NCBI RefSeq assembly: GCF_004664715.2
Contig: NC_051070.1
Location: 74,625,231 to 74,689,230 of the forward strand
Origin: Peromyscus leucopus
Taxonomy: Eukaryota > Chordata > Mammalia > Rodentia > Cricetidae
Length of the DNA: 64,000 nt
Direction: 5' to 3'
This document shows, piece after piece, positions 20,346-30,855 of the stretch. Position 1 is the stretch's first letter; each line of letters starts with the position of its first letter. A program made the translations under genes and the position numbers. Below the pieces are notes generated by a model that had not been told where the DNA came from, did no database searches, and saw nothing but the letters and a program-made list of their open reading frames with translations.

Positions 20346-22034
20346 ATTGCTGTTAAAAAAAAAAAAAAACACCAACTCACATTTAAGGCATTGACCCAAC
20401 ATTATCAGAATGATAATGCCCTACACTGCTTTGTCCCGTTTGATTATGGGTACCTCACTTTGAGAGGAAATAGACATGGGTGGAGCATACACATGCGTAA
20501 GTTGGCAACTAGGGTTTGAACCCAAAGAGAGTTATGGAAATGAGATGCCAATAGAAAAAATAGTCTGAGAAAAGGGTGGAGGCATTCTGGATGATTATCA
20601 CAGGAAAAGGGACTTCACTCACCATACTCAGAAGATAGCTCAAGGGTGGTGTACTGAAATTGCAGAAAAGAATTCTTTGAATATATAGATATGCCTATAT
20701 ACACAGAGCCCAGGACACAATTCTCCAAAATAGTCTATTTTAGGGGGTAGACGATGCTTCTTCCTGTTGAAGATGTCTGGAAGCTGGGAGCCTAGGGAGA
20801 CCAGAAGTCACATTCAGACACTGAATGATTTTAATGGAGGATGTTATTAAATGTCCTCCACTCTTCCAAGTTTGGGGCTATTTTCTGTTATCATAGAAAT
20901 AATTGGACAAGAGCAACGGTTGGTTCATGAAGTTCTGAATACTTTAACCTTTGGGCAAGAGAGTAGGGCAAGAGTCTGACTGAGCACAGAGTTGTTGCAA
21001 ATGGCATTTAAATATTTTCCGATAGAACACAGTCAGTTCAGCAGGGATCTATTTTAATTAAGTTATAAGAAAAATTTAAAAACTCACGAGAGCTATTTCC
21101 ATTTATGACAGCTGGAAGCCATCTCCCAAGTACACCCTAATAATTACACTTTGAGTTGCTTATCTAGGGCACATCAAAGAATTAGGTGCAAGTGGTCATC
21201 ACACTAATGAAATGCTTATCTTCCTCTGCTTGTTCTAAAGAGCTTAGAGAAATGTCTGATACCGGACTCTTCTTCTACTATTAATTAATTGAATGGGCAT
21301 CAGGGACTCTATGATCTATTAAACAAAGAGCGAAGCCCAGACAGAGTCATATGAATTTCTAATACAACACAGATGCTTGAAAGCTATTCTCACCCTAGTC
21401 ATAGGTATAAGAGAGTGGATGCCCATAGACGGCAGCAGCCAGTCCTGCTACTCCACCTTTGCGGTCAAAATAAAATTAAATTCAAAGAAATTAAAAAGGG
21501 CTTGAGATTCTCTTTTCTTAGAGAGTCTGAATATAAGTTGAAGCATTGTCCTTTGCAGTGATAGCTCATATATGTTTGTGACATATGGAGATGTTTTTAC
21601 GGTTCTCCACGTGAGCTTGCGCTCCATGGAGAACTTAGATGTGTTTGGCCAGACAGCTCTCAGTTGAAACCTTTCACGAATGCTTTTCCTGCTTGCTGGG
21701 TCCACCTTTTTCCATTCAAATGCTTCTGGCAAAGGATCTCAGCTGGGCGAAAGCTCAAATCCCCTAAGAGCTCCTGGCCCAGGAAACTTGTCAAAACTTT
21801 ATCTTTACCCTCAAAATAAACACAGGCACCAGTAAGAAAGATTTACAGCAAGTTGGCCCAAATGGAGAACACTGGCAAGGACTATGAAGTTCTCAGTGAT
21901 GGAAGGTGATAGTTGGGCGACTAAAAGAACCACCTGAAGAAGCAGGGGGTGAAAATCGACTACTTAGAGGCACTTCCGCCTTCATATGGCTGTCGTTACG
22001 CGCAGGCCTCCAGACTGGCTTTTACTTGTCTTAG
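20346..22034. other. Repeat-poor block
   Basis: Apart from an A-run at 20354-20369, no repeat was recognised over about 1.7 kb. The block is AT-rich with TTAATTAA-type words (for example 21055-21066, 21281-21296). There is no credible exon. It could be regulatory or neutral. Confidence 0.4.
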
Positions 22035-22372
22035 CTGTCTTTGGTCCTTTTCTTATTAATGAGATGTGAGTTAAAGGAAGAAAGATTTCTTTTGGCTCAC
22101 AGTCCAGGGATAGCCCATTATGGCAGATAGGCATGGTGGTGGCATCGTGAGATGTCTGGTTATATGGCCTTGGCAGTCAGGAAGCAGAGTGTTCTGGCTA
22201 GAATTAGGTTTGGACTATAACCCATAATTCCTGCCACTATAGCCCTCTTTCTACCGGTTGGTCCCCATGTCTGAAAGGTCTGGAAACCTCCCCAAATAGT
22301 GCTACCGGCTGGTGATTAAGTGTTCAGACACATGAGTCTGTGGAAGACATTTCACATTCAGACACGTAATAT
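22035..22372 (-). repeat. MaLR-type LTR (antisense)
   Basis: 'ggaagaaagatttcttttggctcacagtcc...cattatggcagataggcatgg', 'caggaagcagagtg', 'ccccaaatagtgctaccggctggtgattaagtgttcagacacatgagtctgtgg' is the reverse complement of a common rodent MaLR LTR. Confidence 0.7.
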
Positions 22373-22475
22373 TAGCCATGCTTCATAATATACCTGGAAA
22401 TTCTAGCCTCCTTTCTTAATCTGCACACTTCCATTCTGACCACCATTCATTTCTTCATGTAAAAGAAAGCTTCCA

Positions 22476-23150
22476 AGGCTGGGGAGATGGGCTCAGTGGG
22501 TAAAGTGTTTGTCATGACTATGAGGACTGAAGTGTGTATCCCCAGCATCCATGTAAATGACGGATGGGCACGGCGACCTGCTGTGGATATCGCTCTGTAT
22601 AAATAAAATGCTGATTGGCCAGTAGCCAGGCAGGAAGTATAGGCGGACAAAGAGAATTCCGGTAACAGGAGGGCTGAATTAGGAGACGCTGCCAGCCGCC
22701 GCCATGAGTACCAACATGTAAGATACTGGTAAGCCACGAGCCATGTGGCAAGGTATAGATTTATAGAAAAGGGTTAATTTAACATATAAGAACAGCTATC
22801 TAGCAGCCTGAGCCATTAGGCCAAACAGTTTAAATAATATAAGCATCTGTGTGTTTATTTTATAAGTGGGCTGCGGGGGCTCAGTGGGACCCAGAGAGAA
22901 GCTCTCCAGCTACAGCAACCTGCCTGCAATCCCAGCATGTGCCTAGCTGAATTGGAGAGGTCTGGGTCAAGTCAGAGAACCTGCTTTGGTATACAAGGTG
23001 AGAATGTTTAAAGATTCCTGATGTCAACTCCAAGTCTTTACATACACCAGAACACACATATATGCCCCGCTCCCCCCCCCCACCATGCAAGCGTACCTGT
23101 ACAAGTGCATATGCCACACACATACACATGCAGATAAATAAATAAACAAC
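22476..23150 (+). repeat. B4 SINE, split by a solo LTR
   Basis: The head at 22476-22578 ('ggctggggagatgggctcagtgggtaaagtg', 'tgtatccccagcatccatgtaaa', 'gggcacggcgacc') resumes at 22915 ('gcaacctgcctgcaatcccagcatg', 'ttggagaggtctgggtcaag'). It runs to an A-rich tail ending near 23150. Removing the LTR restores a continuous B4. Confidence 0.85.
22579..22914 (+). mobile_element. Solo LTR of a cricetid-type class II ERV inserted in B4
   Basis: The 336-bp element starts TGCTGTGGATATCGCTCTG and ends CTCCAGCTACA. It is flanked by GCGACC (22573-22578) and GCAACC (22915-22920), a 6-bp target-site duplication with one mismatch. It contains a 'gtataaataaaatgctgattggcc' motif (22596-22621) and 'gtgtgtttattttataagtggg' near its 3' end. 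The 6-bp duplication fits class II (ERVK) integration. It resembles an LTR common in hamster-like rodents. No internal proviral sequence remains. Confidence 0.75.
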
Positions 23151-23686
23151 TAGTCAAAGCTAGCACTTGGCATGGTTTACTCTGCATGGGTACTGATCAT
23201 TCTAAAGTCACTTTTTGTTGTTTTGTTAGTTTTTAACCTGCTGGGTGAGCCTCACACTTCCTTTGCATGCTGCCACAGGCTAGTTTTTGCTGGGAATCCA
23301 AACACATGTTGATCTCCCCACGACATGAAGACTTAGTGGGAGGGCGCCTTTGTTGGTTTTGTGTTACAACAACATTGCAAAACAAGCACGATGTCAGGTT
23401 TTGACAACCTGCTTTGAAGAAGTTAACCTTTGACTGAACTTAAAGGGGAAAAAAATGATCGTCAACTGAGTAACTTGATGCAGACTATAATGGTGAGAAT
23501 GTCTTTGACAGGAGAAGGATCCAGGAGGTGCTGGAGGGCTCTGACTTCAGAAAGTCTCCGGCTGGGTCAAGTGTACAAGGTGATTACCCAGTCAGAGTCA
23601 CACCTGCAAGTGGATAGGAAGACTCCAGGCACAATCTGTAAGCAACCTGCTTTTTAAGACCTGTTGTATGCAATGACTTTTAACTA

Positions 23687-23720
<34 letters not shown>

Positions 23721-23837
23721 TGAACAGTGTGTAAGTTCATAGTCACGGTGCTCTGTTTGGAAGGACTGTACAACAAGTCTGTTAAGTACCAGCTATATTG
23801 GGACTTCTGAGATCATCTGAAGCTTTATTCTCTTTTG
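23151..23837. other. Unassigned; (GT)n at 23690-23720
   Basis: A GT run of about 31 bases lies inside otherwise unrecognised sequence. No coding signal was found. Confidence 0.5.
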
Positions 23838-24043
23838 GAGCTAGAGATACATACAGCTCAGTAGTAAGAGCACTGACTGCTTTTCCTGAGGACCCAAGTT
23901 TAGTTCCCAGGACCTACATCAGGTGACTCACAACCACCTGTGACCCCAGATCCAGAGGATCCAAGACCTTTAGCCTCCATGGTCACTTGCACACACATTC
24001 ACATATCCATATACCAACACATAACTTAAAAAAAAAAAACCTC
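23838..24043 (+). repeat. B3/B2 SINE
   Basis: 'gagctagagatacatacagctcagtagtaagagcactga', 'gaggacccaagtttagttcccaggacc', 'gtgactcacaaccacctgtgacccc', then a CA-rich part and a 12-base A-run. Confidence 0.8.
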
Positions 24044-24529
24044 TTAAACAAACAGAATTACTGCCTTGTTAACCCCGTGAGATCGAGAGACCTTTGGCCT
24101 CTGACTCTAAGGGATGGACGAAACCTCCAATGTCATTGTGCCCCTACTTTGTTCTTCTCGGCAGAGGTATCTGTCCTACATTTTCACTCAGTTTCCTAAA
24201 ATTCTGATGCCAAATCCAAAAGAGGAGTCATGCCTAAGGATGTCAAAGGTCCCAAACATTTGCCCACAGCAGACATGATTGAATCTGCACCCTCTCCCCA
24301 CTTAGCTCAGACCTAAGGCCTTCCAGCGCTTTCTAGAGCAGCCAGCTCCCACCCACCACCTACTTCTCTAGTTCGGGGACAAAAAAAGATTTAGTTTGCA
24401 CCCCTCTTTTAAGGTATCCAGTTCCTGCTGTGTGGCAATTTAATTGGCTGTGTGTCTGGTAGTTCTAGAGAAAAGCCTACAAGGATACAAATGCATTCCA
24501 TCTGGTATTTATCTATCTCATTTCTTTTG
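24044..24529. other. Unassigned non-coding stretch
   Basis: No repeat or gene was recognised. Confidence 0.4.
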
Positions 24530-24975
24530 TCTTTTCACAGTAGTATAGTCTTAGTTTTTATTTATTTTAGGATATTTTGATTTATTCTTTGACAATGTAT
24601 CTTGATCATATCTCCCCCAACTCCTGCTCTCTTTCCTCTGCTCCCTCCCACCTTCATGCCCCCCCCAATAACTAAATGAATCCAATCAATGCCTCCTGCA
24701 CATACATGGATACAGAACCACCACTGGAGGATAGGCAAACTATCAGTAGCTAGGACCCTGAAAAAAAGTGATTTCCCCTCGCCCAGCCATCCTCTGCCAG
24801 TGGTTCCTCCACTAGGGATGGAGCCTATGAGACCCTCCCCAATCAGCGTTGACATATTGACTGGCTTCATCTTGTGGCAGTAACTACAGCTGCTGTCAGT
24901 TCAAGAGGACGTTGGCCATGTCACGTCCACAAGACAGCATGTCACAACACTCCTCCTCATCCTCCCGCTTACTTT
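24530..24975. repeat. Rodent L1 (Lx-type) non-coding fragment
   Basis: The series 'atctcccccaactcctgctctc', 'actggaggataggcaaactatcagtagctaggacc', 'cctccactagggatggagcctatgagaccctcccc', 'attgactggcttcatcttgtg', 'catgtcacgtccacaagacagcatgtcacaacactcctcc' corresponds to a conserved non-coding part of old rodent L1 elements. Its orientation was not resolved. Confidence 0.65.
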
Positions 24976-25392
24976 CTTTTTTCTTTTTTCTTTTTTTTTT
25001 TTTTTAGACAAAACTTTATTGGTAATAGTTTTCAAGTATGTTTGAGACAGCACATTTTTCATGAGGAAATCTTACCTTTTACATCACACAGGTTAACTAT
25101 CATACCCCACTGGCCCTACCTCAAGTCAGACAGTTCCTCCAGGGTAGGTAGGGAGAATTTATGAGAAAGATGAAGATGAAGATGAATAGAATGCTTCCTT
25201 AGAGAGTCTCCATTCTTCTATTAAGAGAAAACACACAAATAAGATGGGGTTGGGAGCAAGGTGGAGGATGGGAGACACAGAAGACATGATGGGCATCTGA
25301 CAGTTAAACCAGAAGAGAGGTCCCAGGAGGGGAAGAGAGCCAATAAAGCTGCTGTCCACCAAGAAGTCATCCTCACCAAAGTTTTTGTTTCT
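24976..25392 (-). pseudogene. Probable retrocopied mRNA 3' end (antisense), source gene unknown
   Basis: On the minus strand the sequence ends 'attaccaataaagttttgtct' followed by a poly-A (plus-strand T-run 24985-25003). This is a canonical AATAAA hexamer about 16 bases before an A-tail, with no known SINE or LTR body upstream. It fits L1-mediated retroposition of a host mRNA 3' UTR into the L1 fragment to its left. The 5' limit (about 25392) and a target-site duplication could not be fixed. No parent gene was recognised. Confidence 0.5.
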
Positions 25393-25843
25393 CCCTTAAG
25401 TAGTCAGGGTTGTAAATTAGGTGTCATTTTAATTCAACATTAAAATCATTTTAATCATTGGATACACACAATGCTAAATGCATGTAGAGTATTTCATATC
25501 ATTGATAGTATTTACTTTTTCCTTAGGCTGAACATTTGATTTCCTTCAGATTATTCATAATGTTATTAACAGAATGGAATGCATTTAACATTTAGAAATT
25601 TTTCCCATACTTGAGATATTTCCTTAGGTTAGGTTTGTGGAAGTGTCTTTACTAGTATACAAACATTTTAAGAGATGATAGGTGACCCAACCACTTTTCA
25701 GGGCACTGCCAAGTTCATCTGTCACAGTGGTCCTCAACTTTCCTAACGCTGTGACCCTTTAATACAGTTCCTCGTGCTGTGCTGACCCCCAACCATAAAA
25801 TTATTTTTGTTGCTACTTCATAACTGTCATTTTGCTACTGTTA

Positions 25844-26273
25844 TGTTGGAGCCCACTAGCTTACCCAGTGGCTGTACCCAGCAGGACTGCATAAGAGGTT
25901 GATTGGACCACGGGCCTGGGTACCAGGTGTTTGTAAGGTCTACACTTGACTTGACTGTAACTAGCAAGGGGGAGGTCTTTTACTCCACCCCTTGGCATTG
26001 TTATAAATAGACCTTTGGAATAAAGCTCTGGGCCGGTGGATAACGATCCAGGCCCACTGTAGTCTGTCCTGTGTTTCTCTCCCCCCTATTTCTTTTTTTT
26101 TTTTTTCTTTTTAATTTTTATTTATTTTCCGGAGCTGAGGACCAAACCCAGGGCCTTGTGCTTGCTAGGCAAGCGCTCGACCACTGAGCTAAATCCCCAA
26201 GCCCCTCCCCTCTATTTCTAACTAAGTCTCTTATTCCCCATACCTCAAGAGTCCCAGGGACTGGCCTCCCACA
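25844..26273 (+). mobile_element. Solo LTR of a class II (ERVK-like) element inside URR1
   Basis: It starts TGTTGGAGCCC and ends CTCCCACA. It has 'gttataaatagacc' (TATA-like, about 26002) and 'ggaataaagctctgg' (poly-A signal, about 26018). It is flanked by CTGTTA (25838-25843) and TTGTTA (26274-26279), a 6-bp duplication with one mismatch, fitting class II integration. An ID element later inserted in its 3' part. Without the ID and its duplicated site the LTR is about 305 bases. Confidence 0.8.
26093..26205 (-). repeat. ID element inside the LTR (antisense)
   Basis: T-rich tail (26093-26128), then 'ggagctgaggaccaaacccagggccttgtgcttgctaggcaagcgctcgaccactgagctaaatcccc', a near-consensus ID head in antisense. 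The flanks TCCCCCCTATTTC (26080-26092) and TCCCCTCTATTTC (26205-26217) form a 13-bp target-site duplication with one mismatch. It is the youngest layer of this nest. Confidence 0.92.
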
Positions 26274-26474
26274 TTGTTATAAGTCATAATGTAAATATCT
26301 ATTTTCTGGTGGTCTTAGGTGATCCCTGTGAAAGGGTCATTTGACCCCCCCAATGGGGTCAGGACCCACAGACTGAGAACCACTGATCCCTTGCAAAAAA
26401 TTTATAGGTAACAGACAATAAATAGTCTCTCTGTCTCTCCTCCTCTCTCTCTCTTTCTCCTCCCCCCCCCCCCC

Positions 26475-26590
26475 GTGGTGTGCCTGTATACATGTTTGGA
26501 GTCCAGAGGTCAACCTCAGGTGTTCCTCAGGAGCTGTCTACCTTAGATTTTGAGACAGGGTCTCTCACTGGTCCTCTTTTCTCGGTGTTC
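26475..26590 (-). repeat. B4 SINE fragment (antisense) with CT/C-rich flank
   Basis: 'gtatacatgtttggagtccagaggtcaacctcaggtgttcctcaggagctgtctacctt' and 'tttgagacagggtctctcactgg' match the 3' half of B4 in antisense. A CT-rich tract with a 14-base C-run (26461-26474) precedes it. The head half is missing. Confidence 0.75.
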
Positions 26591-26627
26591 TCTCTTCTTA
26601 CCACTAACAGTAAGGACACAACTGCTG

Positions 26628-26835
26628 CTACTGCTTTGACTATCACTTATTGAACACTAGTTCTGTGCTGGGCATAATTATAAATATCCTACATTGTGTA
26701 CTCATTCAGGCCTCACTACAACCTGCAGACATGGACGCTGCCGTTCCCAGCTCACCAATTAGCACGAAACAGAGAAGCTCGGGAACTTCCTCATGAAGAT
26801 TCAGCTTCTAGACAGAGGCAGTATTTATTACACTC
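26628..26835 (-). repeat. MIR SINE (antisense)
   Basis: 'tatcacttattgaacactagttctgtgctgggca', 'aatatcctacattgtgtactcattcaggcctcactacaacc', then 'gaaacagagaagctcgggaacttcctcatgaagattcagc' follow the antisense order of the mammalian MIR core. This is an ancient relic. Confidence 0.65.
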
Positions 26836-26920
26836 TTCCATTTCTGAGCCTCTTGGGCCCTGGTCTGCCTGCCCCTGCCAGTAGGGCTTCAACGGGTTCT
26901 CGACCACCCTAAGGACAGAA

Positions 26921-27218
26921 TGATAGGGACAGGAGACACAAAGGAAATACACCAAGACAATATTCTGATCAAGGTGCAGCTTTATTTTTCTCCAGGAGGG
27001 TTTATATAGTTCCTGCAGGGTGGGGGGAGCAAGAAGCTGTTATCTGCATAGGGTGGGGCAAGCTAACAGGATGTTTATGTAGGATGTTTACAGGGTGAAA
27101 AGGCTCTGACTCAATGTCCTGTTGCTAGGCAACCTGACTGTAAGATGATCTACTTCCCTGTCTTATTGGGGGTCTGTATTTTTTCCACTAACTAGAGATC
27201 CTGTCCTTGTCCCTGACA
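26921..27218 (-). repeat. Solo LTR, class II ERV-like (antisense)
   Basis: The plus strand begins TGATAGGGACAGG and ends CTTGTCCCTGACA. Near 26970 is 'gtgcagctttatttttctcc', the antisense of an AATAAAG poly-A region, and 'ggtttatatagttcc' is a reversed TATA-like stretch. 'aggatgtttatgtaggatgtttacagg' contains a short tandem GGATGTTTA motif. No target-site duplication is seen at these edges. Confidence 0.65.
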
Positions 27219-27243
27219 TCTGCCCACCTCTAGGCTTGGTCAA

Positions 27244-27719
27244 TGTGATGGCTATTCTTAGTTGTCAATTTGACTATATCTGGAATGAGCTATAATCCAG
27301 AAATGAAAGGTATACCAGATCTTGAGGCAGGAAGACAACAAGCCTTTGATCCAGATCTTAAGGCTGGAAGACACACACCTTTAATCCAGACCTTGAGCCT
27401 AGAAGGCACCCCTTTATTCTGGGCCATACCTTCTGTTGGAAACCTATATAAGAACAATGGAAGAAGGAAAGGTTTGTTCTTCATCTGCTTGCCCTCACCT
27501 TGTCAGCACATCCATTCCTTCTTTGGGATCCCAGCAGACCAGCTGAAACACCCAGCCTCATGGGACTGAGCAGCTGCTAGATTCTTGGACTTTCCATTCA
27601 TAACTATCCGTTGTTGGACTGCAGCCTGTAAGTCACCCCAATAAATTCACATAGCTACAGATAGAGATAGAGAGAGTCATTCCATGAGTTCTGTGACTCT
27701 AGAGAACCCTGACTAATAG
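27244..27719 (+). repeat. ERV-L-type solo LTR
   Basis: It begins TGTGATGGCTATTCTTAGTTG and continues 'tcaatttgactatatctggaa'. It holds three related segments of the type 'cagatcttgaggcaggaagac...cctttgatc' (27317-27410), a poly-A signal 'aataaattc' near 27641, and ends 'tctagagaaccctgactaata'. It is about 476 bp, in the same family as 4985-5495 in opposite orientation. Confidence 0.75.
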
Positions 27720-29509
27720 AGTCAATCTGTTGATTGTGGAACCAATCCCATTCTGAGTTGGAGAAGATTAAGGTGCTCTAGCCTAGCATCAGAAGTCAGT
27801 CTGGCTACTGGACCAACTCTGGTCTTCTGCTCAGTTCACACTAAGTGGTAGTCAAAGCAGTGCAGCTAGAAAGACCTCGGGGAGACATGCTATGGTGAGA
27901 ACACTTGCGAAGACAAGAGGACATCCCATGTGGTAGCAACCTTCAGCAATTTCTTCTCCCAGTGGTTAGATCTGACTACCTATCGACTTCTGTTTCTTCC
28001 TTTGTCTTACAACCAAATCTCCATCTTGTTCTAATTCCTGTATCTATGCTTTTTCCTCAGTTTCCCACAACTGATTCTGGGTTAATTTTCCAATAGCTGT
28101 GTTTTTATAACTACAAAGCAAAAAACAAGATTTATCATCATGTGCTGGCAAGAAAGGTAGGCACACCAGTAGAAAATGACCTTGAGGATTGTAGAATAGG
28201 GGCTGGCATATAAGGCTGTATTGCGTGGCATGTAGATATTCACCCATGATTCTGAACTTGATATTTTGTCAACACCTGTGAAGCTGGCCTAAGAGTTTGC
28301 TGGGGTAAAGTTTCTTAACATGCAGGGTTGAAAATGGTTTCTGAAGTAAGACAGAGACATCAACATTTCCTTTCTATACAGTAACAGGTCAATGGGCTCA
28401 AGTATATAAGAACGTTGGAAAAGATTTGTGATTGATAAACTCACACCCCAGCACCTGATTATCTTCCCTAGTAGAGCTGAGGATATTTTGTTTTCATCTT
28501 TGATCAATGGTTTTTTTTTTTTTGATAGACCTTTGATAGTGGTTATCTTGTATAAACTGATGTTCAGAGAATACTGCTTTGGAGCTGGGGTCTCTACTAG
28601 GAAACGGGTGCTATGATTGAAGAGTAGTCGTGACCACATCAAATGTCTTAAGTGTATAGTAGATGCTGTGGTGTCCTGCCCAAATCCCTCACCCATGGCC
28701 AAGCATCGGCTGCTTGTGAGTGCTTGCTGAGGGCTCCAGGAGGAATAGGTTCGGGAGACTCCTAATCAGAAAGTCTAGGGAAAAGGCACATGAAAACCCC
28801 ATGGAAGTGGCTGACAGTATGCATTCCTCCAGGCACATATGAATGACGTACAGAGGACGCCTGCCAAAGAAGGGGTTCTTAGACAGGAATAGAACCCAAT
28901 CCACCCAACCGACGTCAGGCATCCTTCTTCCCTAACTGTATCCATGGTTTCTCAGTAGGCCTGTTGGCATAGCAGCCACGGTAGAAGGCTACTACCATGA
29001 GGCTGAACCTGGCGCAGTAGTATGGGTCCTCTCATCAAATCTAACCTATCTCAAACCTGTAGGAGTAAAGATGGACACTGAACCCTCTGGCAGCCATCAT
29101 TCCTCAGGGAAACCGGCCAGATACATGGTAGGAGAGCAATTACATCTGACCTTTGAGGTAACGATGGGATTTACCCTTACTGGAATCACCATACAGTTGA
29201 CTAGGGTCTGCCTTACCTGCTTGTGGAATATGTGCCAGCATCACCATCTGGTCTACCAATAATCTTTCCTCCACAAATTACCCTTGGGCTAATCACATCT
29301 GCAAAAGGAATATGAAGACAATTCATGATGAAAGGTTCATCATAAGCTTCGTTATTCAGAAACACATAAGTAGCTTATCAAATTAAATATTAGAACAGCC
29401 TATTGAAAGTCCATCTAAGATGTCATGGTGGAACATCTTACATGGTTGTGGCAAGTATCTTTTGGGAAATGACACATATACTAAATTAGTGGTATTTAGT
29501 TATTTTTCT
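27720..29509. other. Unassigned; decayed coding-like stretch on the minus strand
   Basis: No repeat was recognised. Minus-strand frames are open at 28702-28289 (137 codons) and 29376-29217 (about 53 codons). The latter contains 'PFADVISPRVICGGK' and 'GRPDGDAG'. These could be relics of an old retroviral or cellular coding sequence, but no family is recognised. An 82-base segment, 29298-29217, is bounded by TTTTGCAG and GTAAGGC-like splice words, discussed as a finding. An 11-base T-run lies near 28510. Confidence 0.3.
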
Positions 29510-29729
29510 TTTTAAAAAAGATTTAATTTTTAACTATGCATATGTGTGTGTACCTTTGTATGTATATGTGCAGGACTAAAGGTGCCCTAAGAAGCTAGTG
29601 GTGTCAAATAACCCTGGATCTGGAGATATGGGTGGTTGTAAGCCACCTGACATGGATACAAGGAACCAAACTCTGGTCCTCTGCAAGAGCAATACACATT
29701 CTTAAACACTGAGCCATCTCTCCAGCCCA
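29510..29729 (-). repeat. B3/B2 SINE (antisense)
   Basis: 'aaaaaagatttaatttttaac' tail, 'ggatctggagatatgggtggttgtaagccacc', 'ggaaccaaactctggtcctctgcaagagcaa', and head 'cttaaacactgagccatctctccagccc'. Confidence 0.88.
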
Positions 29730-30544
29730 GCATAGTTCTTTATCCTCAATAGCTAGAATATAGAAGAAGCAAGACAAAGCCTGGGCATCTTCTAATGCAT
29801 TCAATGACTGATTTGGGGGATTTATCCTTGTTACATAATAGATAACATGTGCATATATGTCATATGTAATAATGTATATACATACATACTTGCACACACA
29901 TACATTAATCATGGATATCCTAGTTGTACTGTAAAGCATACATTAAAGATCCCAGAGGCTGAAACTATGCCTTCCATCTAAAGCAATGTTCTACATCTAT
30001 GACATTTAGTTATTAACATTAGTAAGAAGCCAATTATACTGTTCAAGAGTAAGACGTTTTACTTGAAAACCACAAAAAAAGACACATGCAATCATTACAA
30101 TGTGAGCTACCATCATATGGGATATGCAATAATCCCTCTAGCAAGCTTAAGATTTACATATTAATGGCCATATTGGAGAGCAGGAAGATGCCTTCATAGT
30201 GTCGGTGAGGTTTTTACAGCTCAGAAGTGCCTCCACTACTTGGTCCAGTTACTTGTGTGTGTGCTGGGGAGGATAACTCTGGTCTGTGGGCTCTCCTCGA
30301 CTCTGTTCTTTCTGCTGTGAGCAGGAACGTACAGCGATTAATAACTGAGGAAGAGAATGTTTGCTCAGCTGTTTGGCAGCATCTTTGTGACTCTCTGTGT
30401 GGGTCTCCTGTGGAGTAGATATGCCCCGCAGGGAAACACTGCTGAGGCTTTATGCTTGAGCACGTGACTAGCCAGCTGTCAGAGACAATGGTAACCTTAA
30501 AATTCCTACTCAGTGAGGACCGAGTTGCCATCTGTAGTCTCAGG
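29730..30544. other. Unassigned non-coding stretch
   Basis: No repeat or gene was recognised. A TA/CA-rich patch lies at 29845-29910. Confidence 0.4.
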
Positions 30545-30755
30545 CTACAAAGGGGATGTAGTTCAGTCACTAAAGTGCTTGCCTAGCGTGCACAGACCCT
30601 GGGTCCCAGGCCCTGCTCTCCATAGACCAGGCACAGGAACACACACTTGCAATTTTAATACTCAGGAGATAGAGGTAGGAGGATCAGAAGTTCAAGGTCA
30701 TTCTTGACTATACCGTGGGTTAGAGGCCAACCTGGGTTACATGAGTGAGATCTTA
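30545..30755 (+). repeat. ID-B1 composite SINE (RSINE1/B4A-like)
   Basis: The ID-like head 'aaaggggatgtagttcagtcactaaagtgcttgcctagcgtgcac' is fused to a B1-like body 'accaggcacaggaacacacacttgcaattttaatactcaggagatagaggtaggaggatcagaagttcaagg'. It runs into a tetranucleotide tract. Confidence 0.75.
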
Positions 30756-30756
30756 C

Positions 30757-30798
30757 CAGATAGATAGATGGATAGATGGATGGATGGATGGATGGACG

Positions 30799-30853
<55 letters not shown>
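30757..30853. repeat. (GATA/GATG)n microsatellite
   Basis: GATA units with an internal GATG/GACG block (30769-30800), then about 13 pure GATA units to 30853. It forms the tail of the preceding SINE. Confidence 0.95.

Positions 30854-30855
<2 letters not shown>

Larger units (their letters stand above)
25725..26385 (+). mobile_element. URR1-like hAT non-autonomous DNA transposon, split by an LTR
   Basis: The left end 'cagtggtcctcaactttcctaa' and right end 'agactgagaaccactg' are near-perfect terminal inverted repeats. Internal text 'gctgtgaccctttaatacagttcctc' and 'ccataaaattatttttgttgctacttcataactg' matches the rodent URR1 family by memory. The right part resumes at 26274 ('taatgtaaatatctattttctggtggtcttagg'). 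It has no transposase, as usual for this MITE-like family. Confidence 0.85.
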
